A stretch of 64,000 nt of DNA, from positions 62,001 through 126,000 of the forward strand of contig NZ_JANUGQ010000020.1 in the NCBI RefSeq assembly GCF_024756275.1, read 5' to 3'. The notes under the pieces are model-generated. The model was not told the DNA's origin. It was given only the letters and a program-made list of their open reading frames with translations, and ran no database searches. Shown here in pieces: positions 8,186-15,674 of the stretch. Positions within the stretch are counted from its first letter, which is position 1. Each line of letters starts with the position of its first letter. Made by a program: the position numbers and the translations under genes. The stretch comes from Streptomyces pyxinae. GTDB lineage: Bacteria > Actinomycetota > Actinomycetes > Streptomycetales > Streptomycetaceae.

Positions 8186-9001
8186 ATGGTGGTGAGGCCG
8201 AGGCAGGAGCGGGCGGTCCGGACACGGGAAGCGATCCTCCGGGCGGCCGCCGAGGTCTTCGACGAGACCGGTTACGAGGGGGCGGGCATCGCCCGGATCC
8301 TCGCCAAGGCGGGGGTCACCCAGGGCGCCATGTACTTCCACTTCGCGTCCAAGGCCGAGCTGGCCCGGGCGGTGATGCTTGAACAGGCCGCTGATGTGTC
8401 ACTGCCGGATCACCCCGCGGGGCTCCGGCAACTGGTCGAGGTGACCCTGATGCTCGCCGAGGAGCTGCGCACCAATGTGCTGCTGCGGGCGGGGGTGCGG
8501 CTCGCGGTGGACCCGAGCGGTCCCGTCCACGAGGACAATTCGATCTACGGCTGGTGGGCCGAGCGGTTCCGGCTGGAGCTTCAACTCGCGGCCGAACAGG
8601 GTGATGTGCGCCCCGATGTGGACGCCGAGGAGTTCGCCCAGACCCTGGTGGGGGCCTTCACCGGGACGCAGATACTGTCCCAGATGACCTCCGGGCGGGC
8701 CGACCTTCCGCGCCGGATCGTGGGGCTCTGGCGTTATCTGCTGCCGGGTATCGCGACCCCCGAGGGGCTCTCCCGGGTCGTTCTCGCAGACCTCGATGTG
8801 CCGGCTGTGCCGGCTGTGCCGGCTGTCTCGGATGCCTCGGCCGTGCCGGACGTTCCGGTCGATCCCTCCACCTCCGGGGGAGCTCCCGCCGACGCGTCCA
8901 CCGGTGCCGATGCCGGTGCCGATGCCCGCGCCGATGCGTCTGCCGGTACCGGCGCCGGGGCCGGCGCCGCTGCCGATCTGCCGGAGGCGGTGCGCGGATG
9001 A
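8186..9001 (+). CDS. TetR-family gamma-butyrolactone receptor-like repressor (ArpA/ScbR class)
   Basis: About 271 aa. The N-terminal HTH reads VRPRQERAVRTREAILRAAAEVFDETGYEGAGI then AKAGVTQGAMYFHFASKAEL, the diagnostic FHF-SK recognition region of ArpA-type receptors. The ligand domain follows, with conserved W residues (IYGWWAERF). The start is chosen at ATG 8186 because the family begins just before QERAxRTR; TTG 8162 and ATG 8165 are also in frame but lie inside the ARE-like site. After residue ~210 the protein continues into a low-complexity Val/Pro/Asp/Ala/Gly tail of about 60 residues not usual in the family. Its stop overlaps the next start (ATGA). Presumed to repress the synthase gene until the hormone binds. 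Confidence 0.85.
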   Translation: MVVRPRQERAVRTREAILRAAAEVFDETGYEGAGIARILAKAGVTQGAMYFHFASKAELARAVMLEQAADVSLPDHPAGLRQLVEVTLMLAEELRTNVLLRAGVRLAVDPSGPVHEDNSIYGWWAERFRLELQLAAEQGDVRPDVDAEEFAQTLVGAFTGTQILSQMTSGRADLPRRIVGLWRYLLPGIATPEGLSRVVLADLDVPAVPAVPAVSDASAVPDVPVDPSTSGGAPADASTGADAGADARADASAGTGAGAGAAADLPEAVRG

Positions 9002-9969
9002 GCCGGCAGGACACACGGCGGATCGTGCTCACCGGGGTCACCGGCTTCATCGGCGGACGGGCGGCGGCCGCCCTGGCGCGGGCGCGGGCCGCCGGGGCGC
9101 CGCTCGTGCTGCGCGGAGTGGGGCGCAGTCCCGCACCCGAGTGGTGGAGTGAGGCCGGCGGCGAGTGGGTGGTGGCGGACCTCGCGACTCCGGACACCCT
9201 GCGCGACGTCTGCCGGGACGCGACCGCGCTGGTCCATCTGGCCAGCCGGATCGGCGGCGACGAGGAGAGCTGCGCGGCGGTCAATGTGACCGGCACCGAG
9301 GCGCTGATGGCCGACGCGGTACGGCACGGGGTCGGGCGGATCGTCCACCTCTCCACCGCCGCCGTGCACGGCCCGGGCCCGCACCGGGGCGCGGATCCGG
9401 CCGGGCTCGTCCCGCAACCGGTCTCACCGGCGAGCCGCACCCGGCTGGCCGGTGAGCGGTACGCCCTCGACGCGGGTGCCGTGGTGCTGCGGCCTGGCCT
9501 GGTGCTCGGCGGCGGGGACCGCTGGGTCGTCCCGGTCGTCGCGGAGCTGCTGGCGCGGGTGCCCGGGCGCTGGGACGGCGGGAAGGCGCGTCTCTCGGTG
9601 GTCGAGGTGAAGGATCTGGCCCGGCTGATCGCGGCGCTGGCGGTGTCGCCGGAGCCGGTGGCGCCCGGTGTCTACCACGCCAGTCACCCCGAGCCGGTAC
9701 GCGTCGGCGACCTGCTGGACCGGCTGGTCGACGTGGGGGTGCTGCCCCCGGTGCCGGACCGGGACCTGGACTGGCCGGAGTGCCTCGCCCGGCTGGCGGC
9801 GACCCGGGGCGGCCCGAGCGAACGCCAGCTCGCCCTGCTGGCCCAGGACAACTGGTACCGGGACGACCGGATCTGGCGGGCGGCGGGCTGCGAGCCCGGC
9901 CCCGGGGTCCTGGCCCGGCTCGACTCCTCGGCCGGCTGGTACCGGGACCACCTGGCCAGCCACTGGTGA
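8998..9969 (+). CDS. NAD-dependent epimerase/dehydratase (extended SDR) of the signalling island
   Basis: Extended short-chain dehydrogenase with the N-terminal nucleotide loop VLTGVTGFIGG (residues 10-20) and NAG-like segment VHLASRIGG. ATGA overlap with the receptor gene indicates translational coupling and a shared task, presumably tailoring the butyrolactone or butenolide precursor. The usual catalytic YxxxK is not visible: the equivalent stretch reads ASRTRLAGE, so Tyr and Lys appear replaced by Ala and Arg, which may mean altered chemistry or only a binding role. The C-terminus (WRAAGCEPGPGVLARLDSS) is typical of Streptomyces members. A strong bidirectional hairpin follows. Confidence 0.8.
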   Translation: MSRQDTRRIVLTGVTGFIGGRAAAALARARAAGAPLVLRGVGRSPAPEWWSEAGGEWVVADLATPDTLRDVCRDATALVHLASRIGGDEESCAAVNVTGTEALMADAVRHGVGRIVHLSTAAVHGPGPHRGADPAGLVPQPVSPASRTRLAGERYALDAGAVVLRPGLVLGGGDRWVVPVVAELLARVPGRWDGGKARLSVVEVKDLARLIAALAVSPEPVAPGVYHASHPEPVRVGDLLDRLVDVGVLPPVPDRDLDWPECLARLAATRGGPSERQLALLAQDNWYRDDRIWRAAGCEPGPGVLARLDSSAGWYRDHLASHW

Positions 9970-10178
9970 GCCGGGGCCGACAGCGCGGCCCTGCGGGAAC
10001 AGGCCCGACGGAACGGGCTGATGGGGGCTGAGCTGTTGAGGGCTGATGAGACGGCCCTGCCGGGAGCGGCCCGGTGGGGCGGGCCGCCGACCGGACGGTG
10101 ACGGGTCCGGTGGCGGACGCCCGGCGGTGCGTGCCGGGCGGTGACGGGCGTCCGGCGCTGCCGGCCGGGCGCCATGAA

Positions 10179-10220
10179 CGAGGGCCCCGGTGCTCCGAGG
10201 GGGGAGCACCGGGGCCCTCG
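10179..10220. terminator. Bidirectional terminator between convergent epimerase and ohr genes
   Basis: Perfect 18-bp inverted repeat (10179-10196 with 10203-10220, arm CGAGGGCCCCGGTGCTCC) with a six-base loop GAGGGG, sitting between two converging genes. Confidence 0.85.
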
Positions 10221-10246
10221 CGCGTCCGGCGTCGGGGCGGCGGAGA

Positions 10247-10663
10247 CTACTCGACGACCAGTTCCACCGGGATGTTGCCGCGGGTGGCCTTCGAGTACGG
10301 GCAGAACGCGTGCGCCTTCTCCAGCAGCGCCTGGCCCGCCTCGCCCTGGAGGTGGTCCGGCAGCTCCACCCGCAGCGCGACCGAGAGCGCGAAGCCGCCG
10401 TCGCCGGCGTCCTTGCCGATGCTCACCTCGGCGGTGACCGAGGCGTCCTTGACGTCGATCTTCTCCTGGCGGCCGACGGCGCCCAGCGCGCTGGCGAAGC
10501 AGGCGGCGTAACCGGCGGCGAAGAGCTGCTCCGGGTTGGTGCCCTCGCCGTTTCCGCCCATGGACTTCGGGAAGCCGAGGGGCAGGTCGAGGGTGCCGTC
10601 GGAGCTGACGGCACGGCCCTCGCGTCCGTTGGCGGTGGCGACGGCGGTGTACAGGGCGTCCAT
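10247..10663 (-). CDS. ohr: Organic hydroperoxide resistance protein Ohr (copy 1)
   Basis: OsmC/Ohr-fold thiol peroxidase, 138 aa, that reduces organic and fatty acid hydroperoxides. It reads MDALYTAVATANGREG, then GTNPEQLFAAGYAACFASAL with the peroxidatic Cys and AFCPYSKATRGN with the second redox Cys. The ATG at 10663 is used rather than upstream in-frame codons because GAAGGGACAAGAGGC precedes it and the family starts there. It is divergent from a MarR/OhrR gene across an operator and so should be induced by organic peroxides. Confidence 0.93.
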   Translation of the reverse strand: MDALYTAVATANGREGRAVSSDGTLDLPLGFPKSMGGNGEGTNPEQLFAAGYAACFASALGAVGRQEKIDVKDASVTAEVSIGKDAGDGGFALSVALRVELPDHLQGEAGQALLEKAHAFCPYSKATRGNIPVELVVE

Positions 10664-10719
10664 GCCTCTTGTCCCTTCGTTGGCGGTCCGGCGAACCGGT
10701 GCGACGGTGCGTGTCTCCA

Positions 10720-10755
10720 TTAGTAGCGCGCGATTGAGTTGTGTGCAACTTAATT
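10720..10755. promoter_or_regulatory. ohr promoter and OhrR operator
   Basis: ATTGAGTTG (10733-10741), four-base centre, CAACTTAAT (10746-10754): a near-perfect inverted repeat of the OhrR type. For ohr on the minus strand, TTGCAC (10748-10743) and TACTAA (10725-10720) are 17 bp apart, and the operator covers the -35 box, which suits repression by reduced OhrR. Confidence 0.72.
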
Positions 10756-10785
10756 GGCCTCCGGGTGTGGCGGTAATCTGGCCCC

Positions 10786-11379
10786 ATGGACGCCATGGAC
10801 CTGTCCGGGACCGTGCGGGACGAGGACTTCCTCCGTCTCGACCACCAGATCTGCTTCTCGCTGCACGCCGCCGCCCGCGCCTTCAACGGGGTGTATCGCA
10901 CTGCCCTCAAGGACCTGGGCCTCACCTATCCGCAGTACCTGGTGATGCTGGTGCTCTGGGAGCACGGCGAACTGCCGGTCAAGCGGATCGGGGAGCGGCT
11001 GCGGCTCGACTCCGGCACCCTCTCGCCGCTGCTCAAGCGACTGGAGGCGGCCGGGCAGGTGGAACGGCGGCGCGACCCGGAGGACGAGCGCTCGGTCACC
11101 GTCCGGCCCACCGCCGCCGGGGCGGAGCTGCGGGAGCGGGCGCTCGGGGTGCCCCGGCGGATCGCCGCCGCCACCGGGCTGTCGCTGGACGAGGTACGGG
11201 AGCTGCGCGGCCGGCTCGACCGGCTCACCGCCGCCCTGGACCGGGCCGGCACCGGGACGGCGGACGGGCCGGAGTCCGCGCCGGGACTCGGGCCGGAATC
11301 CACGGACGGGCCCGCCCCGGCGGTCGGGCGCCCTGGGCCCGGGCAGGGACCGGGGGAGTGCGCCGCCGGAGCGGAGTGA
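10786..11379 (+). CDS. ohrR: MarR-family organic peroxide sensor OhrR
   Basis: 197 aa with a MarR winged helix (about residues 35-140): the reactive Cys sits in LDHQICFSLHAA (Cys24), the residue that is oxidised by organic peroxides in OhrR proteins; YPQYLVMLVLWEH and RLDSGTLSPLLKRLE are also typical. The C-terminal 50 residues are a Gly/Pro/Glu-rich extension. A TAATCT -10 element ends six bases before the ATG at 10786 and there is no ribosome site, so the mRNA is probably leaderless. Represses ohr and itself from the shared operator. Confidence 0.9.
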   Translation: MDAMDLSGTVRDEDFLRLDHQICFSLHAAARAFNGVYRTALKDLGLTYPQYLVMLVLWEHGELPVKRIGERLRLDSGTLSPLLKRLEAAGQVERRRDPEDERSVTVRPTAAGAELRERALGVPRRIAAATGLSLDEVRELRGRLDRLTAALDRAGTGTADGPESAPGLGPESTDGPAPAVGRPGPGQGPGECAAGAE

Positions 11380-11774
11380 GCCGGGCCCGGGCGCTCCGGA
11401 TCCGCCGCACCCGCCCGGTCGCCGGACGGCCCATGCACCGGGGGTCCGGGCGTCAGAGCCTGTCGGGGCACCTCGGAAGTGCAGGTCAGGGCCGCAGGGT
11501 GACGCATGGGGGCGGAAGACGCCGTCCGGAAAAGGCGTCATGGTGGCGGCGGTTCGGAACGGCTCACGCTTCCGGAGGGGGAGCTTCGCCCGGAAGGCCG
11601 ACGATCACGGTGACGCCCGAGCTCCTCCAAGCCGCTTCAGGACGATCGCTTCGGGCCCCTCGGCCTGCCGGAGCGCCTGCCGGAGCGCCTTCCGGCGTGG
11701 GGGTGGCCGCCGAAGCCCCGGATGGTCGCGGCCGGTGAGGGCCGGCCCCGCGACCCTCCGGTGGCGTGCGGGGG
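11380..11774. other. 395-bp gap between convergent genes, no gene recognised
   Basis: No frame has convincing start, ribosome site and family likeness. Short direct repeats (CCGGAGCGCCT twice near 11665-11695) and GC-rich dyads are present. Some minus-strand stretches (11610-11700) have coding-like composition but no start, so an old gene remnant is possible. Confidence 0.4.
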
Positions 11775-12164
11775 TCAGGCGGTGGGGTCGGCGGGGATCG
11801 CGTGGATCTCGACGGGATCGTTGCACGGCGTCCCGCCCGGCCCGGGACACGCCGAAGCCCGTGCGGCGATCTCGATCGCCCGCTCCTCGCTCGCGACGTC
11901 GACGACCCAGTACCCGGCGAGGATCCCGCCCTTGAGCGAGGGCCCGTCCGTGACCCGCGGCGCTCCCTCCGCGCTCGCCCGTACGGTCTTCGCCAGGCCG
12001 GGCCCGCCGAGCCCACGGGCCTCGACCATCTCGCCCGCCGCGGTCAGCTCGTCGTTCAGCGCCCCCATGTGGGCGAACATCGCCTTCGTGTCGTCCTCGT
12101 CATAGCCCGCCATGACACCGTCCCAGCCGTCGGCTTCCACATTGATCTGGATCATGTACAACAT
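11775..12164 (-). CDS. YciI/DGPF-domain protein (129 aa)
   Basis: YCII-related fold, starting MLYMIQINVEADGW and carrying VTDGPSLKGGILAGYWVVDV, a variant of the DGPFxExKE-GGY motif that names the family; the AxEIAARAS segment near the C-terminus is also typical. Related proteins are often encoded next to ECF sigma factors, but none is here. The usual His/Asp pair of enzymatic YciI proteins is not obvious. Function unknown. Confidence 0.78.
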   Translation of the reverse strand: MLYMIQINVEADGWDGVMAGYDEDDTKAMFAHMGALNDELTAAGEMVEARGLGGPGLAKTVRASAEGAPRVTDGPSLKGGILAGYWVVDVASEERAIEIAARASACPGPGGTPCNDPVEIHAIPADPTA

Positions 12165-12182
12165 CAGGTGCTCCTCGGTTCG

Positions 12183-12243
12183 GGCCGGGTCGTTCCGCGT
12201 CGTTCCGGGTCGTTCCGTGTCGTTTCGTGTCCTTCCGGGTCGA
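12183..12243. repeat. Tandem 10-bp repeat (GTCGTTCCGNG type)
   Basis: Five to six copies of a GTCGTTCCG-type decamer (variants CGTTTCG, CCTTCCG) lie directly upstream of the YciI-like gene's start and downstream of nothing else recognisable. Slippage-prone minisatellite in a probable leader. Confidence 0.75.
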
Positions 12244-12382
12244 AGGGCAGACCTCCCGGCCCGGCAGAACTCATCGGTCCCGGCCCGGCCGGCCGTGCCC
12301 GGTCAGGTCCGCTCCGGAGCGCTTCGGGAGCGTTCGTGGTCGCGACCGGAGATCTCGGACGGACGCTCGGGCAGCCCGGGCG

Positions 12383-13792
12383 TCAGACGATGCCGCGTAC
12401 GACGCCGAGCCCGACCAGGTCCTGCGGGCGCAGCCGCAGTTGGCCGGCGGTCCGGGCGACCTGGTCCTGCGGCCGCTTGAGGATGGCGGCCGCCAGTTCC
12501 GGGGCGATCACCGAGAAGTAGGCGTCCCGGGTGGTCCAGGTGTTGCCAGGGGCGGCCAGCGCCAGCGCCCCGCCCGAGCCGCCCTCGCCGATCAGCAGAC
12601 TGGTCACCGGCACCCGCGCGCCCGCCACGGCCGCGAACACCTCCGCGATCGCCGCGCCCGCGCCCGCCCGCTCGGCCGTCGCGTCGTTGGCGGCGCCCGG
12701 GGTGTCGATGAGGGTCAGCACCGGCAGCCCCAGCCGGTCGGCCAGCCGGATCACCCGGGCCGCCGTGCGGTACCCGGCCGGCCGGGTCGCCGTACCGCAC
12801 TGCGCGGCGTACACCACCGCCCGCCCGGCCTCCGGTCCCGTACCGGGGCGCACCCCGATCCCGCACAGCAGCCCCGGGTCCACGCCCCCGCAGCGGTCGC
12901 CGGAGAGCGGCAGCCGGTGGGCGAAGTACCGGTCCAGATACGCCTGCGCGCGCGGGCGCCCGGCGCTCCGGGCCCGCTCCACCGCCGCCCAGCCGGTGGC
13001 CGCCGGGGGCTCGGCCGAGAGTCCCTCCGGCACCGGCGCGGGCGCCGGGCCGGACCCGGACCCGCCGGACACGACGGACCCGCCGGTAAGGCCGTCCCCC
13101 GGCATGCGCCCGCCCGGCCCCGACAGCGCGGCCACCCAGCGGGCCAGGGTCGCGCGCAGCTCCCCGGGCCGTACCACCGCGTCGATGTGACCGGCCGCCA
13201 GCTGGCCCTCCGCCGTGTACGCGGCCGGGTCGGCGTCCGGCGGCCGTACCCGGGAGCCGGCGAAGCCCACCTGCGCCCCGGGCAGCGCCAGGATCACATC
13301 GGCGCCCGCGCCCAGGGTGGCCCAGCCGCCGCCGGTCGCCGGGTCGCGCAGCACCGCGAGATGCGGCAGGCCCGCCTCCCGCAGCAGCACCGAACCGCGC
13401 GCCACCCGCTGGAGCTGGGTGAGCGCCACCATGCCCTCCTGCATCCGGCTGCCCCCGGTCGCCACCAGCGAGACCAGCGGCAGCCGCCGGGACCTGGCCA
13501 GGCCGAAGGCGGCCTCCAGCCGGTCGCCGGTCCGCTCGCCCAGCGAACCGCCCAGAAAGCCGAACTCGAACGCCACCACCACGCACGGCAGTTCGCCGAT
13601 CCGAGCGGTGCCGTACACCACCGACTCGGTCTCCCCGGTGCGTTCGGCGGCGCGGGCCCGGGCCGTGTCGTACCCGGTCCAGCCGAGCGGACCGTCCGGC
13701 GCGGTGGTCCGCTCGGGCGGCCGGTGCTCGGTGAAGTCGTCGGCCACCAGGGCCAGTACGGTACGGGCCGGGAGGCGGTCCGGCTCAGACAC
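12383..13792 (-). CDS. Acyl-CoA carboxylase-type carboxyltransferase (fused beta/alpha halves)
   Basis: Crotonase-fold carboxyltransferase of 469 aa. N-terminal half: TARIGELPCVVVAFEFGFLGGSLGER and SLVATGGSRMQEGMVALTQL, the acyl-CoA/oxyanion region of AccD. C-terminal half: AVVYAAQCGTATRPAGYRTA and LPVLTLIDTPGA then GEGGSGGALALA, the biotin-side oxyanion region of AccA/PccB. I place the start at GTG 13792, whose GTGTCTGA overlaps the stop of matB; an in-frame ATG at 13954 would add a low-complexity leader that overlaps matB by 170 bp. No biotin carboxylase or BCCP gene is nearby. With matB it could act on malonyl-CoA-type substrates; the physiological acyl-CoA is unknown. Confidence 0.82.
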   Translation of the reverse strand: MSEPDRLPARTVLALVADDFTEHRPPERTTAPDGPLGWTGYDTARARAAERTGETESVVYGTARIGELPCVVVAFEFGFLGGSLGERTGDRLEAAFGLARSRRLPLVSLVATGGSRMQEGMVALTQLQRVARGSVLLREAGLPHLAVLRDPATGGGWATLGAGADVILALPGAQVGFAGSRVRPPDADPAAYTAEGQLAAGHIDAVVRPGELRATLARWVAALSGPGGRMPGDGLTGGSVVSGGSGSGPAPAPVPEGLSAEPPAATGWAAVERARSAGRPRAQAYLDRYFAHRLPLSGDRCGGVDPGLLCGIGVRPGTGPEAGRAVVYAAQCGTATRPAGYRTAARVIRLADRLGLPVLTLIDTPGAANDATAERAGAGAAIAEVFAAVAGARVPVTSLLIGEGGSGGALALAAPGNTWTTRDAYFSVIAPELAAAILKRPQDQVARTAGQLRLRPQDLVGLGVVRGIV

Positions 13793-15401
13793 CGGGACCG
13801 CCGAGGTCGCCGGGACCACCGAGATCGCCGGGGTCCCTGAGGTCGCCAGTGCCGCCGGGGCCCCTGAGATCGCCGGGACCGCCGGGACCGGCAAGGGCAC
13901 CGGGCCCGCCAGTGCCGCCGGGCCCGGCAGGACCACCGGTGCCGCCTGGGTCACCGAGCGCGCGCTTCATGACCTTGCCCATGTCGTTCCGGGGCAGGGC
14001 GTCGAGGTACCGGACGCTCCGGGGTCGCTTGTGCGGGGCCAGTTGGTCCGCCACCTGACCGGCCAGCTCCGCCTCGCCCGGCGGGTCGGCCGGGTCGGCC
14101 GGAACGACCCAGGCCACGATCCGCTCGCCCAGGTCCGGGTCGGGCTCCCCGGTCACCGCCGCCTCCCGCACCCCCGGGTGCTCCAGCAGGACGTTCTCGA
14201 TCTCCCCGGCGCCGATCTTGTAGCCACCGCTCTTGATCAGGTCGGTCGCCTTCCGGCCCACCAGCCGTACGGCCCCGTCCTCCTCCCGTACCGCCATGTC
14301 GCCGGTACGGAACCAGGGGCCGTCGAAGGCGGCGGCGGTGGCGTCCGGCCGGTTGAGATAGCCGGTGAACAGGGCCGGGCCGCGCACCTGGATCTCCCCG
14401 ACGGCCTCCCCGGCGCTCTCGCCGTCCCGGGCGGTCAGCTCGGAGCCGTCCTCCTCCACCAGCCGGAGGTCCACCCCGGCCAGCGGCCTCCCGACCGTGC
14501 CGGGGCGCGGGTCCGGGTCGTCCGTCCGGACGCCGGCGATCATGAGCGTCTCGGTCATCCCGTACCGCTCCACCACCCGCCGCCCGGTCCGGGCCGCGAT
14601 CCTGGCGTGGTCGTGCAGCGGCAGCGCGGCCGAGCCGGAGACCAGCAGCCGGGCGTCGGAGAGCGCCCGTACCACCGCCGGGTCGCTCTCGGTGGCGTCC
14701 GCCAGCCGGTGGTACATCGTGGGCACCCCGAACAGCATCGTCCCGCCGTCCGCCAGCGCCCCGGCCACCGCCTCGGGGGAGAACCGCCCCAGATGGCGCA
14801 GGCTCCCGCCGCGCCGCAGCGGGCCCAGCACGCCCAGGATCAGCCCGTGCACATGGAACAGCGGCAGCGCGTGCACCAGCACGTCCCGCTCGGTCCACTC
14901 CCAGGCGTCCGCCAGCGCGTCCAGCGAGGCGGCGATCGCCCGGCGGGGCAGCACCGCGCCCTTCGGCGGCCCGGTGGTGCCCGAGGTGTAGACGACCAGG
15001 GCGGGCGCCTCGCCGTCCGGTTCCGCCGGCAGCTCCACCGCCGGGCTGCCGCGCAGCGGCACGTCCACCCGGGGCAGGGCGGCCAGGGCGGCGGGGAGTT
15101 CGGCGTCCGGGGCGGCGAGCAGCAGCCCGGGGGCGCTGTCCCCGAGGATGTGCGCCAGCTCCCGTTCCCCGGTCCTCGGGTTGAGCGGTACGGCGGGCAC
15201 GCCCGCGAGCAGCGCGGCCACCACCGCGACCGCCGTGTGCGGCGAGGGCGTCGCCCAGACCGCCACCCGCCCGGCCCCGTCCAGCCGGCCCGCCAGACCG
15301 GCCGCCGCGTCACGCAGTTCGCGGTGGGTCAGGGTGTACGCGCCGAAGGTCAGCGCGGGCCGGTCGGATCCGGCCGCCAGGGCCGGAAAGAGGGAGCTCA
15401 C
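13785..15401 (-). CDS. matB: Malonyl-CoA (methylmalonyl-CoA) synthetase MatB
   Basis: ANL-superfamily acid-CoA ligase that activates malonate with ATP and CoA. It starts MSSLFPALAAGSDRPALTF, matches Streptomyces MatB as I recall it, and has the AMP-binding P-loop VVYTSGTTGPPKG, the ERYGMTET motif, FRTGDMA and the C-terminal LPRNDMGKVMKRAL with the catalytic Lys. GTG at 15401 lies eight bases after GAGGAGG. Beyond the catalytic Lys, the protein runs on for about 57 residues of Gly-Pro-Asp-Leu repeats generated by a DNA minisatellite. The last bases overlap the next gene's start. Supplies malonyl-CoA, useful for fatty acid and polyketide synthesis. Confidence 0.93.
   Translation of the reverse strand: MSSLFPALAAGSDRPALTFGAYTLTHRELRDAAAGLAGRLDGAGRVAVWATPSPHTAVAVVAALLAGVPAVPLNPRTGERELAHILGDSAPGLLLAAPDAELPAALAALPRVDVPLRGSPAVELPAEPDGEAPALVVYTSGTTGPPKGAVLPRRAIAASLDALADAWEWTERDVLVHALPLFHVHGLILGVLGPLRRGGSLRHLGRFSPEAVAGALADGGTMLFGVPTMYHRLADATESDPAVVRALSDARLLVSGSAALPLHDHARIAARTGRRVVERYGMTETLMIAGVRTDDPDPRPGTVGRPLAGVDLRLVEEDGSELTARDGESAGEAVGEIQVRGPALFTGYLNRPDATAAAFDGPWFRTGDMAVREEDGAVRLVGRKATDLIKSGGYKIGAGEIENVLLEHPGVREAAVTGEPDPDLGERIVAWVVPADPADPPGEAELAGQVADQLAPHKRPRSVRYLDALPRNDMGKVMKRALGDPGGTGGPAGPGGTGGPGALAGPGGPGDLRGPGGTGDLRDPGDLGGPGDLGGPGV
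13795..13955. repeat. Coding minisatellite in the 3' end of matB
   Basis: Imperfect repeats of GCCGCCGGGACC-type units, 6-12 bp, encode the GGPGDLGGPGDL-like tail of MatB. The same DNA is open in the carboxyltransferase frame. Copy number probably varies between strains. Confidence 0.7.
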
Positions 15402-15674
15402 TCGTGGTCCTCCTCGAAGCGCGTCGCCGCCGCACGGAACCGTGCGGGGCCCGGACGCCGTGACGCCGGGCCCCGCCATTCTTTCCGTACTCCCCGTGGG
15501 GGATACAAGGACGTCGATCACGTCCGGAGACGTCCGGCACGCCTGGCAGGTGTGGCACGCCCGGCACGCCCCTGCACGCCCGGCCGGTCGCGCACCGGGC
15601 CGCCGGAGTCCCCGGGCCGACCGCGCACCGGCCCGCCCTGGGAACCGCCTCCGGTGAACGGCCCTCCGGGGCCG

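Noticed and set aside
13793..13954. ATG 13954 as start of the carboxyltransferase
   Set aside because: Gives 54 residues of low-complexity sequence overlapping matB; GTG 13792 couples to the matB stop and begins a normal N-terminus.
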